Part shown: one piece after another, positions 12,301 to 22,720 of the stretch
How positions within the stretch are numbered: the first letter of the stretch is position 1
Layout of the letters: every line of letters begins with the position of its first letter
NCBI RefSeq assembly: GCF_001625305.1
Contig: NW_017802691.1
Span: 152,100 to 216,099 of the forward strand
Reading direction: 5' to 3'
Source: Branchiostoma belcheri
Lineage: Eukaryota > Chordata > Leptocardii > Amphioxiformes > Branchiostomatidae
Length of the DNA: 64,000 nt
Notes under the pieces: generated by a model
What the model was told of the DNA's origin: nothing
What the model saw: only the letters and a program-made list of their open reading frames with translations
The model's database searches: none
Made by a program: the position numbers and the translations under genes

Positions 12301-15300
12301 TAACAAAATTAGAGGCTCCTTTCGCTAAAATAGTATTGAGTTTTATATACAGTCACCCCTGCCCATCCATACAACTGTATCCACTGACCAACTCCTATCA
12401 AGGACCACATTGAAACAGCCCATGTCCTAAGTTGCCATCGTGTTCTTTTATATCCTTTAATAACTCCTTTTTTTCTGTCTCTACCCTGGTACAGAAAATC
12501 GGTGACTCGTTCCGTGGCTGGGTGGAGAACGATGTAGAACTGGACCTGCTCCTGACGTACCACAAACAGCAGACTCAGAGCTTCTGGGGAACCCGCCAGT
12601 CTCCTACACCAGGCAAACCCTCCACTAGACTCATGTGGAAATCTCAGTATGTGCCGTTTGACGGGATTCCTTTTGTCAACATCGGTAAGATCATTGTTTG
12701 TTAGAAAACTCCATTAATAAATTTTAAGGAAATTTCTGGCAACCCACCAGTCTCCTACACCAGGCAAACCCTCCACCAGGCTCATGTGGAAATCTCAGTA
12801 TGTGCCGTTTGACGGGATTCCATTTGTCAACATTGGTAAGATCATGGTTTACTTAATACGAATGTAATTAGATACAAATCTAAATTTAGAAAAAGGGAAA
12901 TTTCTGGGGAACCCACCAGTCTCCTACACCAGGCAAACCCTCCACCAGGCTCATGTGGAAATCTCAGTATGTGCCGTTTGACGGGATTCCATTTGTCAAC
13001 ATCGGTAAGATCATTGTTTGTACCTAACCTAATACCACTAAGTACCCAATACATTTGTACCAGCCCAGAAGAGAACATGTCTTCAAGTACCAGAGTTATC
13101 AACCAAGGATTGAGGCATTCAAGAATTCATTCTTTCCTAGAATTATCGCAGAATGGAACTCGCTGTCACCAAGTACAGTAGGGGCATTGTCATTAGATAG
13201 CTTTAAACAATGTCTAGAGTTTGGTGTCCAAGGATTAGGTGTAACAAGTCGTTCGGTGTGATGTAGCCAGCTGCCGCCGTACTGTGTGCCTGCGAAGCTG
13301 GTGTATTATGCCAAAAGGCGGTTACACCGGCTATACAGATACAGTTTCCAAATCTAATTTAATACAAATCTAATTTAGACAAAGGGAAATTTCTTGGCAA
13401 TCCAACAAAGAAGTCTTTCAAATTCTCACTACCTGAGTAAACCTAGAAACATCCTCAGCAAAGCTAAATTGCACTATTGAAACAGACTTATGCTTCATCT
13501 CGAGCATTACACTTCAAGTGGCCTGAAGAGAATCCAAAATTTGGAAAGAAGAGAAGGAAGACTCTCATTAAGATTCAGAACATCACCTGTCAGGTACTTT
13601 TATATCAGCCTAAGATTGATTTCCAGAGTTCCTAAGGAGTGGAGGTTATTCACTTTAAGTAGAAATCGATTCCAAACATCAAGTGAAATGAGATGATTGA
13701 TTAGTTGTTCTTACCTTGTTGTAGGCAGCAGGGCTATCGTCCAGGAGTGCCAATTTGGACCAAGAAGAAAGGGCATCGTGGCCAAGAAGATAGCAGAACA
13801 GGAGAGGAGTGGGAAACAGGGTTTCAAAGCGACGTGTCCCGCTAGGTTTGGATATGTTCTCATGTGTACAATTATTGGTGGGGCCACAGTCTGGTATAGT
13901 GAGTTACAAAGAGTGCTTTCTTTGCATGGTGCGTTTGAAGTCCGTACAGAAACTTTAAAAATGATATTCATACTGCATTTTCTGCTTTTAAGCACTCAGT
14001 AATAAATACTGGGTAACATGAGACAGGGTATGGCAGTTGAAAGTATGGTACATGTGTAGTTGAAGACAGCGTCACCACTATTAGTGGACTAGCCTGTATA
14101 TCCTATTGTTGAAGAGGTTCATCAGTCACGTAAAATTAACAGTTAGTAGAATATTCTTTAATCAGTGACAGTTTTTCAAAGGTAGAAACACGTACCTCCA
14201 ATTTTTTTATGTTTCGAGGTACGTGTTTCTACCTTTCAAAAACTGTCACTGATTGAAGAATATTCTACTAACTGTATATCCTACATCTTAATTATAGTCT
14301 GTTTTACAACTCTTTTCCCCAGAATATACATCAAGAAAGTGAGGAAGTTCCCGCAGTTCAGAGTTCACCTGAGCCAGGACATGGACCGTAAGGCGCTGAG
14401 ACAGGCGCAGGAGAGAGCCTTCCGCTCACTCAAGGAGTCTGGACTGGAACACGGAGGGGAGGAGAGGTGGGAAGAAGATTTTGAAACCGTAGAATGACAG
14501 GAAGATCAAGTTGGATTACCTAGTTACCATTTTAGCTGCTGAGTCACACATGTACAGCTGTACATGTGCAAGAAAAACTAGGCAATAATTTTAAGTCTAC
14601 ATGGTCTCCTATGGGCTGAGAGGAAGGGTACAGTCATTTTCCTGCCTTCAGTTTGCCTGTTGCCTTATGGAATCCCAATTCTTTGTGTTGGGAAGTAGTT
14701 CAATTTCTTCTATGACATAATATCGTAATATATTATGATAATGCGGTTTTCAAAGTGCCTTTTACCTTCCCAACCAAACTTAGGTATCCATTTTATACCC
14801 GGGTGAAGTGAATGACAGTTGTGTTAATTGCCTTGTTTTAAAGTGTGTTGCAATATATTCCACAGACAGTACGTGCAGCTGCCTACTCCCGAGGCTCACC
14901 AGTTCCATGACGAGGTCCAGGACCACGTTCTGGCTGACTTCTCCGTGTGCAACATGGAGGCCGCCTCGCGCCTGCACCCCCGCGTCTCCGCCAAGATCCG
15001 AGAACTGGTCGCAGCCGGCATGAGCGAGGTGTACCAGGTCAGGAAGGCTGTCAGGTGGGCACAATGGCTGACGAACCGAGGACCAATTATTTGCGCTCAA
15101 ATTACAATCACTTTTGTCTTTAGTGACCACGAAAATAGCCTCTCATTGGGTGTCACTATAAAGGTGGATTCTTAATGCATGAGTCAATGAAAAAATGAGT
15201 TAGGAACCATGTCAGGAAGGCATTAAAGTTAAGGCTGTCTTCACACTAACTATTTTACATTCAAATTACAGTTTTGTCAAGGAACTCTAAGGAGATCCTA

Positions 15301-17524
15301 AGTCATGGTATTAAATACCCGCTCTTGCAGTACAAGTCCTGGTTTCTGTGTGAGACTTATTGGGGGTGCTACATTTGTTGTAGGTTGCCCAGTGCAAAAG
15401 TTACGGCCTCTGAAATAAACTGTGTCCCAGCATATGAGTGATACCTTTTTAAGTGGCAGTGGTGTCGGCCTGGGACTGGAACCCAGAACTTTCAGATTTA
15501 CATTTTGTAGTCTATAACCTTAACCACAAGACCGTCTTGACTTGTGTCCTTTCCCAGGAAGTTTGTGGAGAAGGAGTTGTTCGGTGGGAGCGATTCTGTC
15601 CCGGAGCGACACAACCTGTCGTACTTCCCAACCGTGAATGATATCCAGAACCACGTGCACCTGGCGCAGATGGCCATCGAGCGCGGCGAACTCGCCGTCA
15701 CCGCTGTTACCACTGCTGAGGTAACGTTACCTGAGTTATGATGAGCATGTTAGCAGAACTGCGCCTGTGCGAAACCTGTAATGTGTAACAGGGCTCATAT
15801 TGCATTTGCTGCATAATTATGCAGGTTAGTGCAGGTAACATTGAGCGGGGGGAACTGGCTGTAACTGCAGTCACCACCACTGAGGTAACATAAACTGAGT
15901 TATCAGCATTTCGGCAGAATGCTTGTGCGAAACCTGTGATGTATTGTGCTTAGCACTTTGGTACAATGCCTTGTTGAAGGCATTCTATCTTTAGTTTTTA
16001 AACGTTGGAAAAGATGTCATCTGCAAAATTAAAGGCAAAATCGTGATGCAACGTTGGCTAAACATCCAATGATTACCTGTAAAAAATCCTACTTTGGCAG
16101 GGAGCTCAGGATTTGAAATGTTGAAAACCAGGATTTCCTTGGTACTGCTGTGGGCGTTCCATTTTTTATATCTTCTGTATATTTATTGAGTAATGAACAG
16201 AATGCTGATATATGGATGAATTGTCCACTGTACAAGACAGCTTCATCTGTGTGTCTTTTTTTTTTAGGTGGCACCAGACAACAGTCTAGAAAATGCAGCA
16301 CATGAGCTACAGAGTCAGCTGTGGCCGACGGCGTGTCATCCTGCTGGGTGTGGGGAGGGGGACGGACCACACACTCAAACTGTTACTGTTACTCTGACTA
16401 CTAACCATGGGAGAGGTAGGGACTTTTCCCACAAAATGAAAGCAGTAGTCACTAAATTTTGAACTGATCTTTTTCAAAGTATGCCAGGTGCAATGCTGTG
16501 CTGCATTGCTCCCTGTTGATCATTGTGGAAACTGCAGCTAAAAATGAAATCCTGGCTATGTTATACAAATGTATAGCTAGTTCTTCTATCCATCTGTAGT
16601 GTGACCTTGTTGCTTTTGATGATTTTCAATATCTTTTTGTTTGTTTTTTTGTGGCCCACACTTTTCACGTTTCTTCCATCAATGTTTCTTTGGGTTTTGC
16701 ATTATGCATTTGCATTTATGTTACCTGTTATTAGTGTTAAAAGCATTTCTTGTTTCCCTTCCTGTTGCAGAACATGTGGTGTCCCAAGTAGAGACCACCA
16801 TGAGTGACGGGACAACCCTCGTTAGTGATTCCCTCACACCCGAGACAGCTCAGCTACTGTCAGCACTCAACCCCAAAATATTCCAAACACAGGTAAACTA
16901 TACACAGACTCTCACAAGGTTTTCTACAGCTATAGATCGATACAATTCAAAGATTTTAAATTACTAGGGTACATTTATATAATATTATACTTTTTTAACA
17001 TATTTAGCACTCTTCCAAAAGAGATGTTTTTAAACTTTAGTTTTTCAGTGCTGAATGGCCACCATAGCATGCTAAGGACACAATAATGCTTTCTGATATG
17101 AATAGGTATGCAGATTTAATTGTGATAGACTGTCCCATATTCAAAGAGTAACATCCATCGCAATATTAATACAAAAACTGATTCTTTTTTAAATTTTCCA
17201 TTCCAGAGTGAAGATGAAATGTCCAGAAAGGAGTCAGAAACAGGAGCTTCTGTCAACATGGAGGCTGCAAAGGGTTATGACGAGGAGCTCGGCCAATCAC
17301 AGATCCTGATACAGGACAAAATATCGGGACAGTTTTGCACCAATCAGACGGCTCATACCATCCCTCTGACAGTGACCAATGAGGACGTAGGACAGGCCCT
17401 GCCCGCACACTTCTTGACCAATAGCCGCACAGTTAACACGGAGGCTGCGAACTTGCTACAAACAGGGGAGAGCATGCCAAATATGGAAAACCAACAACAA
17501 ACAAATGCACAAGAGAGCCCTTAA
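9327..17524 (+). CDS. CARF: Calcium-responsive transcription factor homologue (CARF/ALS2CR8 family), 12 coding exons
   Basis: Coding exons: 9327-9446, 9801-9929, 10851-11001, 11606-11820, 12495-12684, 13725-13845, 14323-14466, 14866-15054, 15558-15720, 16268-16415, 16771-16892, 17207-17524. They sum to 2010 bases (669 residues plus stop), and every junction keeps phase. The family signature lies at about residues 205-450: [58 protein letters not shown] and [17 protein letters not shown], which I know as the conserved CARF block. Vertebrate CARF is a nuclear protein that activates transcription of BDNF in response to calcium. The N-terminal 200 residues are Gln/Ser/Thr-rich and the C-terminus is poorly conserved; both could be activation regions. 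An acceptor-like CATTACAG ends at about 9301, so a non-coding first exon probably lies upstream. The donor after exon 6 (GTTTGG) is weak but is fixed by the protein. Three local exon-edge duplications sit in its introns. Length is close to the roughly 725 residues of human CARF. Confidence 0.93.
9967..10236. mobile_element. Foldback family B, copy 1 (CARF intron)
   Basis: Opens with ATCATGAAAGTTCATCTG and then a repeated TTCATCTGTGTTGGTAGTTA. Next is a strong hairpin: TTAGATCCAACACAAAGAAG at 10096 is mirrored by CTTCTTTGTGTTGGATCTAA at 10208, with inner arms CTTTCGACCAGTCACTCT / AGAGTGACTGGTCGAAAG. It is non-coding. Related copies are at 46403, 51085 and 52758, with solo ends at 24655 and 61690. 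Confidence 0.7.
10560..10790. repeat. Unclassified interspersed repeat fragment
   Basis: The string GTGTAACACACCAG, then CACTCACACCGGGA, then GGTGGGTTCTTTAACGTG, is shared in reduced form with 41565-41670 (CGTAACACACCAA, CTCACACCGGGACGG, GAGTTCTTTAA). It is an old dispersed repeat with no coding capacity, located in the intron before CARF exon 3. Confidence 0.5.
11421..11556 (+). pseudogene. Broken tandem duplicate of CARF exon 4 (5' part)
   Basis: This copies the intron end and first part of the exon at 11606-11820, at a period of about 161 bases. The match is nearly exact from the acceptor through GCCTGGAGAAACTGG. It has one C fewer near its start (ATCCCAGG against ATCCCCAGG), which shifts the frame into an early stop, and it lacks the exon's 3' half and donor. 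It is therefore a non-functional pseudo-exon, not an alternative exon. Confidence 0.8.
11832..12050 (-). mobile_element. LINE 3' end (same family as 37908-38523)
   Basis: The stretch from ACTTTATTGCACGACAATTG onward matches 37925-38125 almost base for base. Read on the minus strand it ends in GTGCAATAAAGT, the 3' end of a non-LTR element. Only the untranslated end is present. It sits directly after CARF exon 4. Confidence 0.7.
12728..12850 (+). pseudogene. Partial duplicate of CARF exon 5 with donor (copy 2)
   Basis: Copies the 3' part of the exon at 12495-12684, from TTTCTGG through the GGTAAGATCAT donor, with a few substitutions. The exon's 5' half and acceptor are absent, so it is unlikely to be spliced in unless a cryptic acceptor is used. 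A third copy follows at about 170 bases. Confidence 0.8.
12893..13021 (+). pseudogene. Partial duplicate of CARF exon 5 with donor (copy 3)
   Basis: The second downstream duplicate of the exon 5 end, including GGTAAGATCATTGTTTGT as in the functional copy. Its repeat unit is interrupted by the LINE fragment that follows. A further stub of the unit (ACAAAGGGAAATTTCTTGGC) resumes at about 13378, showing that the array existed before the LINE inserted. Confidence 0.75.
13035..13350 (+). mobile_element. LINE 3' fragment with end of reverse-transcriptase ORF
   Basis: The frame ending at 13261 encodes [20 protein letters not shown] and a DSFKQCLE segment, the typical C-terminal end of non-LTR retrotransposon polymerases of the CR1/L2 type. 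After the stop comes a 3' tail, GAAGCTGGTGTATTATGCC...CTATACAGATACAG, which recurs at 37078, 42050 and 48450. It is a 5'-truncated copy inserted in the CARF exon-5 duplication array. Confidence 0.75.
13380..13720. other. Intron sequence before CARF exon 6, nothing further recognised
   Basis: It begins with the stub of the exon-5 repeat unit. The remainder includes a 68-codon open frame (13490-13696) without a known domain; no other structure was recognised. Confidence 0.35.
14139..14276. mobile_element. Near-perfect hairpin MITE in CARF intron
   Basis: The arms start ACAGTTAGTAGAATATTCTT and end with the reverse complement AATATTCTACTAACTGT. About 60 bases per arm pair almost without mismatch around a short T-rich loop. 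The small divergence between arms suggests a young element. It has no coding capacity. Confidence 0.75.
15465..15540 (-). repeat. tRNA-like SINE head
   Basis: On the minus strand there is an A-box-like GTGGTTAAGGTTATAGAC followed about 30 bases later by a B-box-like GGTTCCAGTCCC. Cloverleaf pairing is poor, so it is better read as a tRNA-derived SINE relic than a working tRNA gene. It abuts the acceptor of CARF exon 9. Confidence 0.4.
15838..15945 (+). pseudogene. Partial duplicate of the CARF exon 9 end
   Basis: The sequence ATTGAGCGGGGGGAACTGGC through GAGGTAACATAAACTGAGTTAT and GTGCGAAACCTGTGATGT repeats the end of the exon at 15558-15720 plus its donor and intron start, at a period of about 172 bases. 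The acceptor side is not copied. It still reads in frame ([15 protein letters not shown]) but lacks a convincing acceptor. Confidence 0.75.
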
Positions 17525-18090
17525 GTCGAAGAGAGAATTTTTTTTGTAAACTATAAGTAAGCTTTATCGTTTTTGATAGAGCAGTTTGTATCACGTCACG
17601 TAGGCACTGATTTTCACAATAAAACCTTGTAGGTTGATGTGATAGAAAATCTATGAACTATTGTAAAATATGTGAAATAAAGCAGTTATACAAAAATGTA
17701 CCTGTATACATAGTCATCACCAAGCAAACTGTATTTATTGTTTATTTAAGCTATTTTCCATTGGATTCTCAACCTAGAAAAAATTCAAGAATAGAGTTCA
17801 ATTGACAGAGGAATGTATATTCAGTCTTATTCACGTTTCTTCCGTTTTGATGAAATTGTTTGACCTGGGAAAAGATGACTTGTATGAAGTCTATATAAAT
17901 TAGTGAAGAAACATGTATGCTCATTGGTAATATATGAGTTGTCTATCTTGTACTGTTAATTTACTAGTACCAATGAATTGGTTTTATTCCAAATGTCAAA
18001 AGAATTAAATGTACTGAATTGGTTATGACTGTTTCATGTACATGTATATCTTTCTATTTTAGAAATGCTAAAATAAAATGGCCTGAAAAA
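17525..18090 (+). terminator. CARF 3' UTR and poly(A) signals
   Basis: Two AATAAA hexamers, at 17676-17681 and 18072-18077, follow the CARF stop codon. The second is followed by a T-rich stretch (CGTTTTTTTTGGCTTG), which fits a downstream element, so it is the better candidate for the main site. Confidence 0.6.
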
Positions 18091-18599
18091 CGTTTTTTTT
18101 GGCTTGTATTTTCTTACTACAGACGCGTGTCAACGTGGATTGGTCCATCCACAGTTTCTGTTGTATTCTTGTGACGTTAAACCAACTTGTAGTTTCACTC
18201 GTTCTTAGTTAGTACTGAGAACGCGAACGCCAGTTATTTTTGAACCTGGTTGAAAATACTTGCGAATAAACATGTTTATGTCTGACATATTTACGCTGAA
18301 TGAACAGAAATGTAGTCCGACAAGAAACAACGTAAATACAAACCTTCAGAAACACATAAACAGTTCCAAATGTCTCGTGCGTTTTTTGGAAAGGCAAAAG
18401 GTGAGAGGTCAAGAGTCATGGCTAAGGACCTGTTCCACTAAGATTTTAGGGGTGTTTTTGTGCTTTAATATTCACGTCTTTTTGAACGTTCAAAGTTTAT
18501 GTTCTATATGTACCTGTTACAAAGAACATGTATATCATTAATTAATTGTGAAATATTGAAAAAAGGTAGGTTTTAGACTGAAACAACGTCATTAATTTA

Positions 18600-18745
18600 C
18601 TACCTGACCTCTGACCCAATCTCGTTCCCATGCCGGAAGTAGCGTTACTGGTCCGACTGGTGTAATTTTACGTTTCTGCAGAGCGAATTCTAAGATTTAA
18701 AGCCCTCTGGTGGTGCTGTTTTCAAGAAGAACTGTTGAATAAGGT
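18600..18745 (+). promoter_or_regulatory. Likely promoter and non-coding first exon of the zinc-finger gene
   Basis: A consensus ETS-family site, CCGGAAGT, lies at 18633-18640 in a locally GC-rich patch without a TATA box, as in many housekeeping promoters. About 100 bases on, GAATAAGGTAAAT offers a splice donor at about 18742. An acceptor, CTTCTACACAG, ends at about 19104, five bases before the start codon of the gene at 19109. Confidence 0.45.
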
Positions 18746-18949
18746 AAATAGTGCATATGTCTAACGTTAGAGACAGTTATATTGATTGTGAGAATGATTT
18801 AAACTGTCGACAAAGACGCAGCAAAATTATGACGCTTCCACCAGATGGAAACAATTAGCTAACTTTTTTTAGGAGGTCCATCGGGTGTGTAGGTACCTTT
18901 GTTTTCATTATCCAGCCCGTAGAGATTTGTAACCAGGTTTCTAGACTCT

Positions 18950-18998
18950 GTGAGTTGTTCTGGGAAACTGGGTTTGGCGCGGGTTCGATTCCCGGGAG
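18950..18998 (+). repeat. tRNA-derived SINE fragment (B-box part)
   Basis: GGTTTGGCGCGGGTTCGATT is nearly identical to the reverse complement of 42723-42742 (GGTTTGGCGTGGGTTCGATC). Both include a pol III B box. No intact A box or cloverleaf is seen here, so it is a SINE relic. Confidence 0.4.
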
Positions 18999-19108
18999 TT
19001 AGGGATTTTCCCGTTTCTACTAGTACTAGCTCTTATGTCTAGTTCCTCGCTTAATTGGGTGATTAACTGAGTTAAACATTAGCATTTGCCTGTCTTCTAC
19101 ACAGCACA

Positions 19109-21766
19109 ATGCGGAAACCAGGAGAACCCAAGATACACGGGCTGTCCCAAGAGGTGACCCTAGCTGTCCTCCCCAGACTTTTCACAGAGGAACTGCTCAC
19201 TGAACTCAGCAGAAGAAACATCGACACCAACAACGAGGCACAAAACAGGGAACGTTTTGTCGCCATCTTGAAGGAGGTCATGGTCCTAGAGTACAAGGAA
19301 TGGGAGGAAGAGGAAAGGTGTCCAAGTCCTGAAATTATTGATATAACAGACTCAAGTAAAGTTGATGAAAACCCAGAACAGTTTCAGCAAAGTCAGTCTT
19401 CTTCCAATGTACCAACAGTAACAGATCAACCAACATGTTCAACAACTGATGACAACCAGAACTCAGCATTCAAAATCTCTGATTTAAATGTCAGTTTTGC
19501 AGAACATGTGATGAACAACAATGACAGCGAGTCTGTAGTTTGTGTTCCAGAGGTGATAGATGTAGACGCACCAGAGAAGTACCTGCATGGACTGTCTGAA
19601 ATATTCTCAAGATCCTCTCCAGAGCAGTCCAGTACGCTTGAATCGGATAAGGACGCCGGAGAAAAGCAAGAAGACACAGTCTCAAGTGTATCACTCGCAA
19701 AAGCCCAAACCCTGACAGGAGAATCTGAAGTTTATCCCGTAATGCTTCATCAGACTGTGTACCAGCAAAATGTAACTTCAGAGGAAAAAGAACTGCCCAC
19801 AACTACAGAAGAATGTACACCTGTCAGCCAAAATGGCACCAGTGAGCGAGAAACCGATTGGGAAGTTGTATCAAGTGAGTCCGAGCACCAGAGGATAATG
19901 AGGGTGATCTCAGAAGCAAAAGCCCAGGTCCAGAGTCATTTAGCCGGGGCAGATAGGAAGGGTTTCAGAGGCAGGGAACACAGTATTAAAATGTACAGCA
20001 AGTTCAAGTTGCCAAGACACAAGCAAACAAAGAAACAGACCGGCCAGACAACAACACAGTCAGACAGCCAAGCAACAACAACACAGAACACTTCGTTGTC
20101 AACAGCGTCAAAGGAAAAAGAACTCAGCCAAGAGAGCAGCAATGTTGGAAACCCTGCAGTAAACCACGAGGCAGGGATGCGGTGGAAGAAGTGCTACGTG
20201 TGTGGGGTCTGCGGAACGAGAGCTTCCACAAAGTTCAACCTGATCAGGCACATGAACAGAAAAAAGCACAAGCTCGGGCAGGCGGCAGATCTAGAAACGA
20301 TGGCGTCTCTGGAAATGATGGAAGTTCGGGAAACCAATGTCCAGTTTCTTGACACTGATTTGGCTACTATGAAGCATACAAAACGTTTCACCTGCAACGA
20401 TTGTGGCTACCAGACTTCACAAAAGTCCAACCTTGTAAGGCACAAGAAGAGGAAACATTCTGGCAAAACAGCAACAACAACAAAAGTGTTCCAAGAGGGA
20501 AGATCTCCAGAACAGACAGTGTCATCAGAAGAAGAAAGTCTACGCATCCAAGAGAGCAATAATGGTCAGACTGTAGATGTTGTTCTGTCTAGCCAAACCA
20601 CAATAACAACAACAACAGAGCAACTGTATCAAGAGGAAAGACCCACAGAACAGACGGTTTCATCAGAAGAGGAAAGTCGGCACATGCAGGACAGCAATGT
20701 TCAGGCCACAGATAGCAGGAGTGAAAAGGATTTTATTTGTGTGGAGTGCGGGTTCCAGACACCTGTGAAGAGAAACCTTCTCCGACACAAGAGGAGACAA
20801 CATACTGTCCATGCAGGAACAACAACAACAAAAACACCATCACAAGACAAGAGACAGAAATGCACAACAGATGTATCACCCAAGAAGTTGAAGCTCATCA
20901 AGAAAATATTTACATGTGAGGCGTGCGGGTATCGAACCAATCAAAAGTCCAACTTACTCCGCCACAAGAGGAGGAGACATCCTGACCTCGCATTGGCACC
21001 TACAACAGGGACACTATCTCAAGAAGATAGACTGAATTCCAGCACAAACGATTCAATGAATCCATCTGTAGGAAAGAATTTCCACCGATGTGATGTCTGT
21101 GGTGTCCGGTGCTCCACCAAGTTCAACCTGGAACGGCACAAGAAACGACATGATGCAGGCAAGCCAAACAAGACTTTCAGAAGTGGTTCTAAGGCAAGTA
21201 CTGGTGTCACCAAAAGTGGCCTTCAGAGACGTACTAGTAACAACACTGAGGAAAATGTTGATACAAACAGTTTTACAAGTGTCAACACAAACAATCTTAC
21301 AACAAATTTTGATACAAATATTCCTACAAGTGTTGATACAAACAATACTACAAGTATTGACACAACAAGTGTTGATACAACTATTGCTACAGGCTTTGAT
21401 ACAACTATCGCTACAAATGTTGATACAAACAATGCTACAAATACTAGTATCAACACAAACAATCATACAAGTTACAAAACAAAAAGTCTCAAACGACCGT
21501 TATACACGTGTAACCTCTGTGAGTATACGTCAGCTTACAAGGTAACCATGAAGTACCACAAGATGGTACACATGGGAGAGAAACCGTACATGTGCGGGAC
21601 GTGTGGGTACAGGGCCACGCGAAAACCTCTGCTCGTAAAGCACATGCGGATCCATACCGGTGACAGGCCTTATGCCTGCGATCTGTGTGACTATAGAGCG
21701 ATTCAGAAAGTACATCTGAACAGACATGTCAAGAAGAAACATGGCATGACTAGTGCTCCACCATAA
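19109..21766 (+). CDS. C2H2 zinc-finger protein, 885 residues, single coding exon
   Basis: A probable nuclear DNA-binding protein with eight C2H2 fingers in two groups: at about residues 362-388, 427-450, 543-566, 600-624 and 659-682, widely spaced, then a tight set of three at about 798-878 with TGEKP-like linkers (MGEKP, TGDRP). The first five follow a shared pattern, CG(Y/V/F)xT..KxNLxRHKxxxH, suggesting they arose by duplication. The N-terminal 90 residues are predicted helical and acidic (LPRLFTEELLTELSRR, YKEWEEEER) and have no family I recognise. The long spacers are Ser/Thr/Gln-rich and low in complexity; one (about residues 711-790) is a degenerate Asp/Asn-Thr-Asn repeat. The start follows a good acceptor at 19104, implying a non-coding first exon. 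Orthology to a named vertebrate gene is not claimed. Confidence 0.88.
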   Translation: MRKPGEPKIHGLSQEVTLAVLPRLFTEELLTELSRRNIDTNNEAQNRERFVAILKEVMVLEYKEWEEEERCPSPEIIDITDSSKVDENPEQFQQSQSSSNVPTVTDQPTCSTTDDNQNSAFKISDLNVSFAEHVMNNNDSESVVCVPEVIDVDAPEKYLHGLSEIFSRSSPEQSSTLESDKDAGEKQEDTVSSVSLAKAQTLTGESEVYPVMLHQTVYQQNVTSEEKELPTTTEECTPVSQNGTSERETDWEVVSSESEHQRIMRVISEAKAQVQSHLAGADRKGFRGREHSIKMYSKFKLPRHKQTKKQTGQTTTQSDSQATTTQNTSLSTASKEKELSQESSNVGNPAVNHEAGMRWKKCYVCGVCGTRASTKFNLIRHMNRKKHKLGQAADLETMASLEMMEVRETNVQFLDTDLATMKHTKRFTCNDCGYQTSQKSNLVRHKKRKHSGKTATTTKVFQEGRSPEQTVSSEEESLRIQESNNGQTVDVVLSSQTTITTTTEQLYQEERPTEQTVSSEEESRHMQDSNVQATDSRSEKDFICVECGFQTPVKRNLLRHKRRQHTVHAGTTTTKTPSQDKRQKCTTDVSPKKLKLIKKIFTCEACGYRTNQKSNLLRHKRRRHPDLALAPTTGTLSQEDRLNSSTNDSMNPSVGKNFHRCDVCGVRCSTKFNLERHKKRHDAGKPNKTFRSGSKASTGVTKSGLQRRTSNNTEENVDTNSFTSVNTNNLTTNFDTNIPTSVDTNNTTSIDTTSVDTTIATGFDTTIATNVDTNNATNTSINTNNHTSYKTKSLKRPLYTCNLCEYTSAYKVTMKYHKMVHMGEKPYMCGTCGYRATRKPLLVKHMRIHTGDRPYACDLCDYRAIQKVHLNRHVKKKHGMTSAPP
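21238..21480 (+). repeat. Coding minisatellite, degenerate DTN/VNTNN repeat
   Basis: Within the zinc-finger gene, irregular 12- to 24-base units of the type GTTGATACAAACAATNCTACA encode (D/N)TN and TSV/TSI strings. All units keep frame. The repeat lengthens the linker between finger groups 1-5 and 6-8 and is probably variable in length between alleles. Confidence 0.7.
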
Positions 21767-22720
21767 GAGGTCTATGTCCTCTAGATTATCATCATGTTTT
21801 CGTCTAGTTCCAACCAGACAAACTACGCTGGCTATATGTAGAAGAATATTTGCTGGGGGAGTTTGGCCGCCTTGTAGGTTTGACTTGGCCGCGGGAAAGA
21901 AACAACCTTCCCACAGCCGGACTCTTTTGGCCAATTTTACTCATTTTTGCGGAATTCTACAATCTGTGTTCCTGTAGAAAGGCCTGGTGGAGTCTAGTTT
22001 TCGTCATGTTACAATACTATAGCAGCACAGCAATACAGTACACAATGCCATCACTTTGCAGCCATTAAGGCTGATTTGTGTGATTTAGATATCTAACCAA
22101 ACTAACAACACAGGTTCAAAAGCAGTAATGTTTATCCAAATAGCGAGAATAACTGGACAGGGTAGTTTGGCAACTGTAGAGTTCATTTACTTGCAACTGT
22201 TTGGAAATTAGCCCCCCTGCAGACTGACTCTCTTGGTGGATTATTTTCCTTGATCTGTACCCCCATAAGGAGGCCTGATGGAGGCTAAGAAGTCATTCTT
22301 GTGCTCAGTTGTGTCCTTAAAAATGCGTCTTTGTATGCCCTAAAAACAATGCAAAAGAGACACTCTTGATAGCTGACTGCTTGTACAATTGTTTAAAGTT
22401 CAGAAGACTATTTCTGGAAAAGAGAAAACACTATATTTTCTAATGAATTGAAATGTAGTTTTTCTACATGAAAAATATTTTTATGAAGAGGGTTGTTTAG
22501 TAGCACATTGTATAGTAATCTTGACTGTACCTGTGTACAAGTCAAGTTAAAGCACAGTAAGAGTTTTAGATTCTTCATAGGATTTTACATTTTTTCATGG
22601 AATATGTAGAATATTGACCACCTGTTAATATTTTTCCTGACATGTTAGAAAATAGTGAAACTCAACTGAATCTTTTGTAATGTTTGGTTGGGAATAAATG
22701 ATATTGCATTGACATTTTAG
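21767..22720 (+). terminator. Zinc-finger gene 3' UTR and poly(A) signal
   Basis: About 930 bases of non-coding sequence follow the stop. An AATAAA at 22693-22698 lies in a T-rich context. No other gene is seen before the next gene at 23589. Confidence 0.5.

Noticed and set aside
12728-13021. Mutually exclusive alternative exons of CARF
   Set aside because: The copies lack the exon's 5' half and a good acceptor, so they read as partial duplicates.
21053-21466. Minus-strand frame of Cys/Ile/Val repeats (137 codons)
   Set aside because: Shadow of the DTN-type coding minisatellite of the zinc-finger gene.
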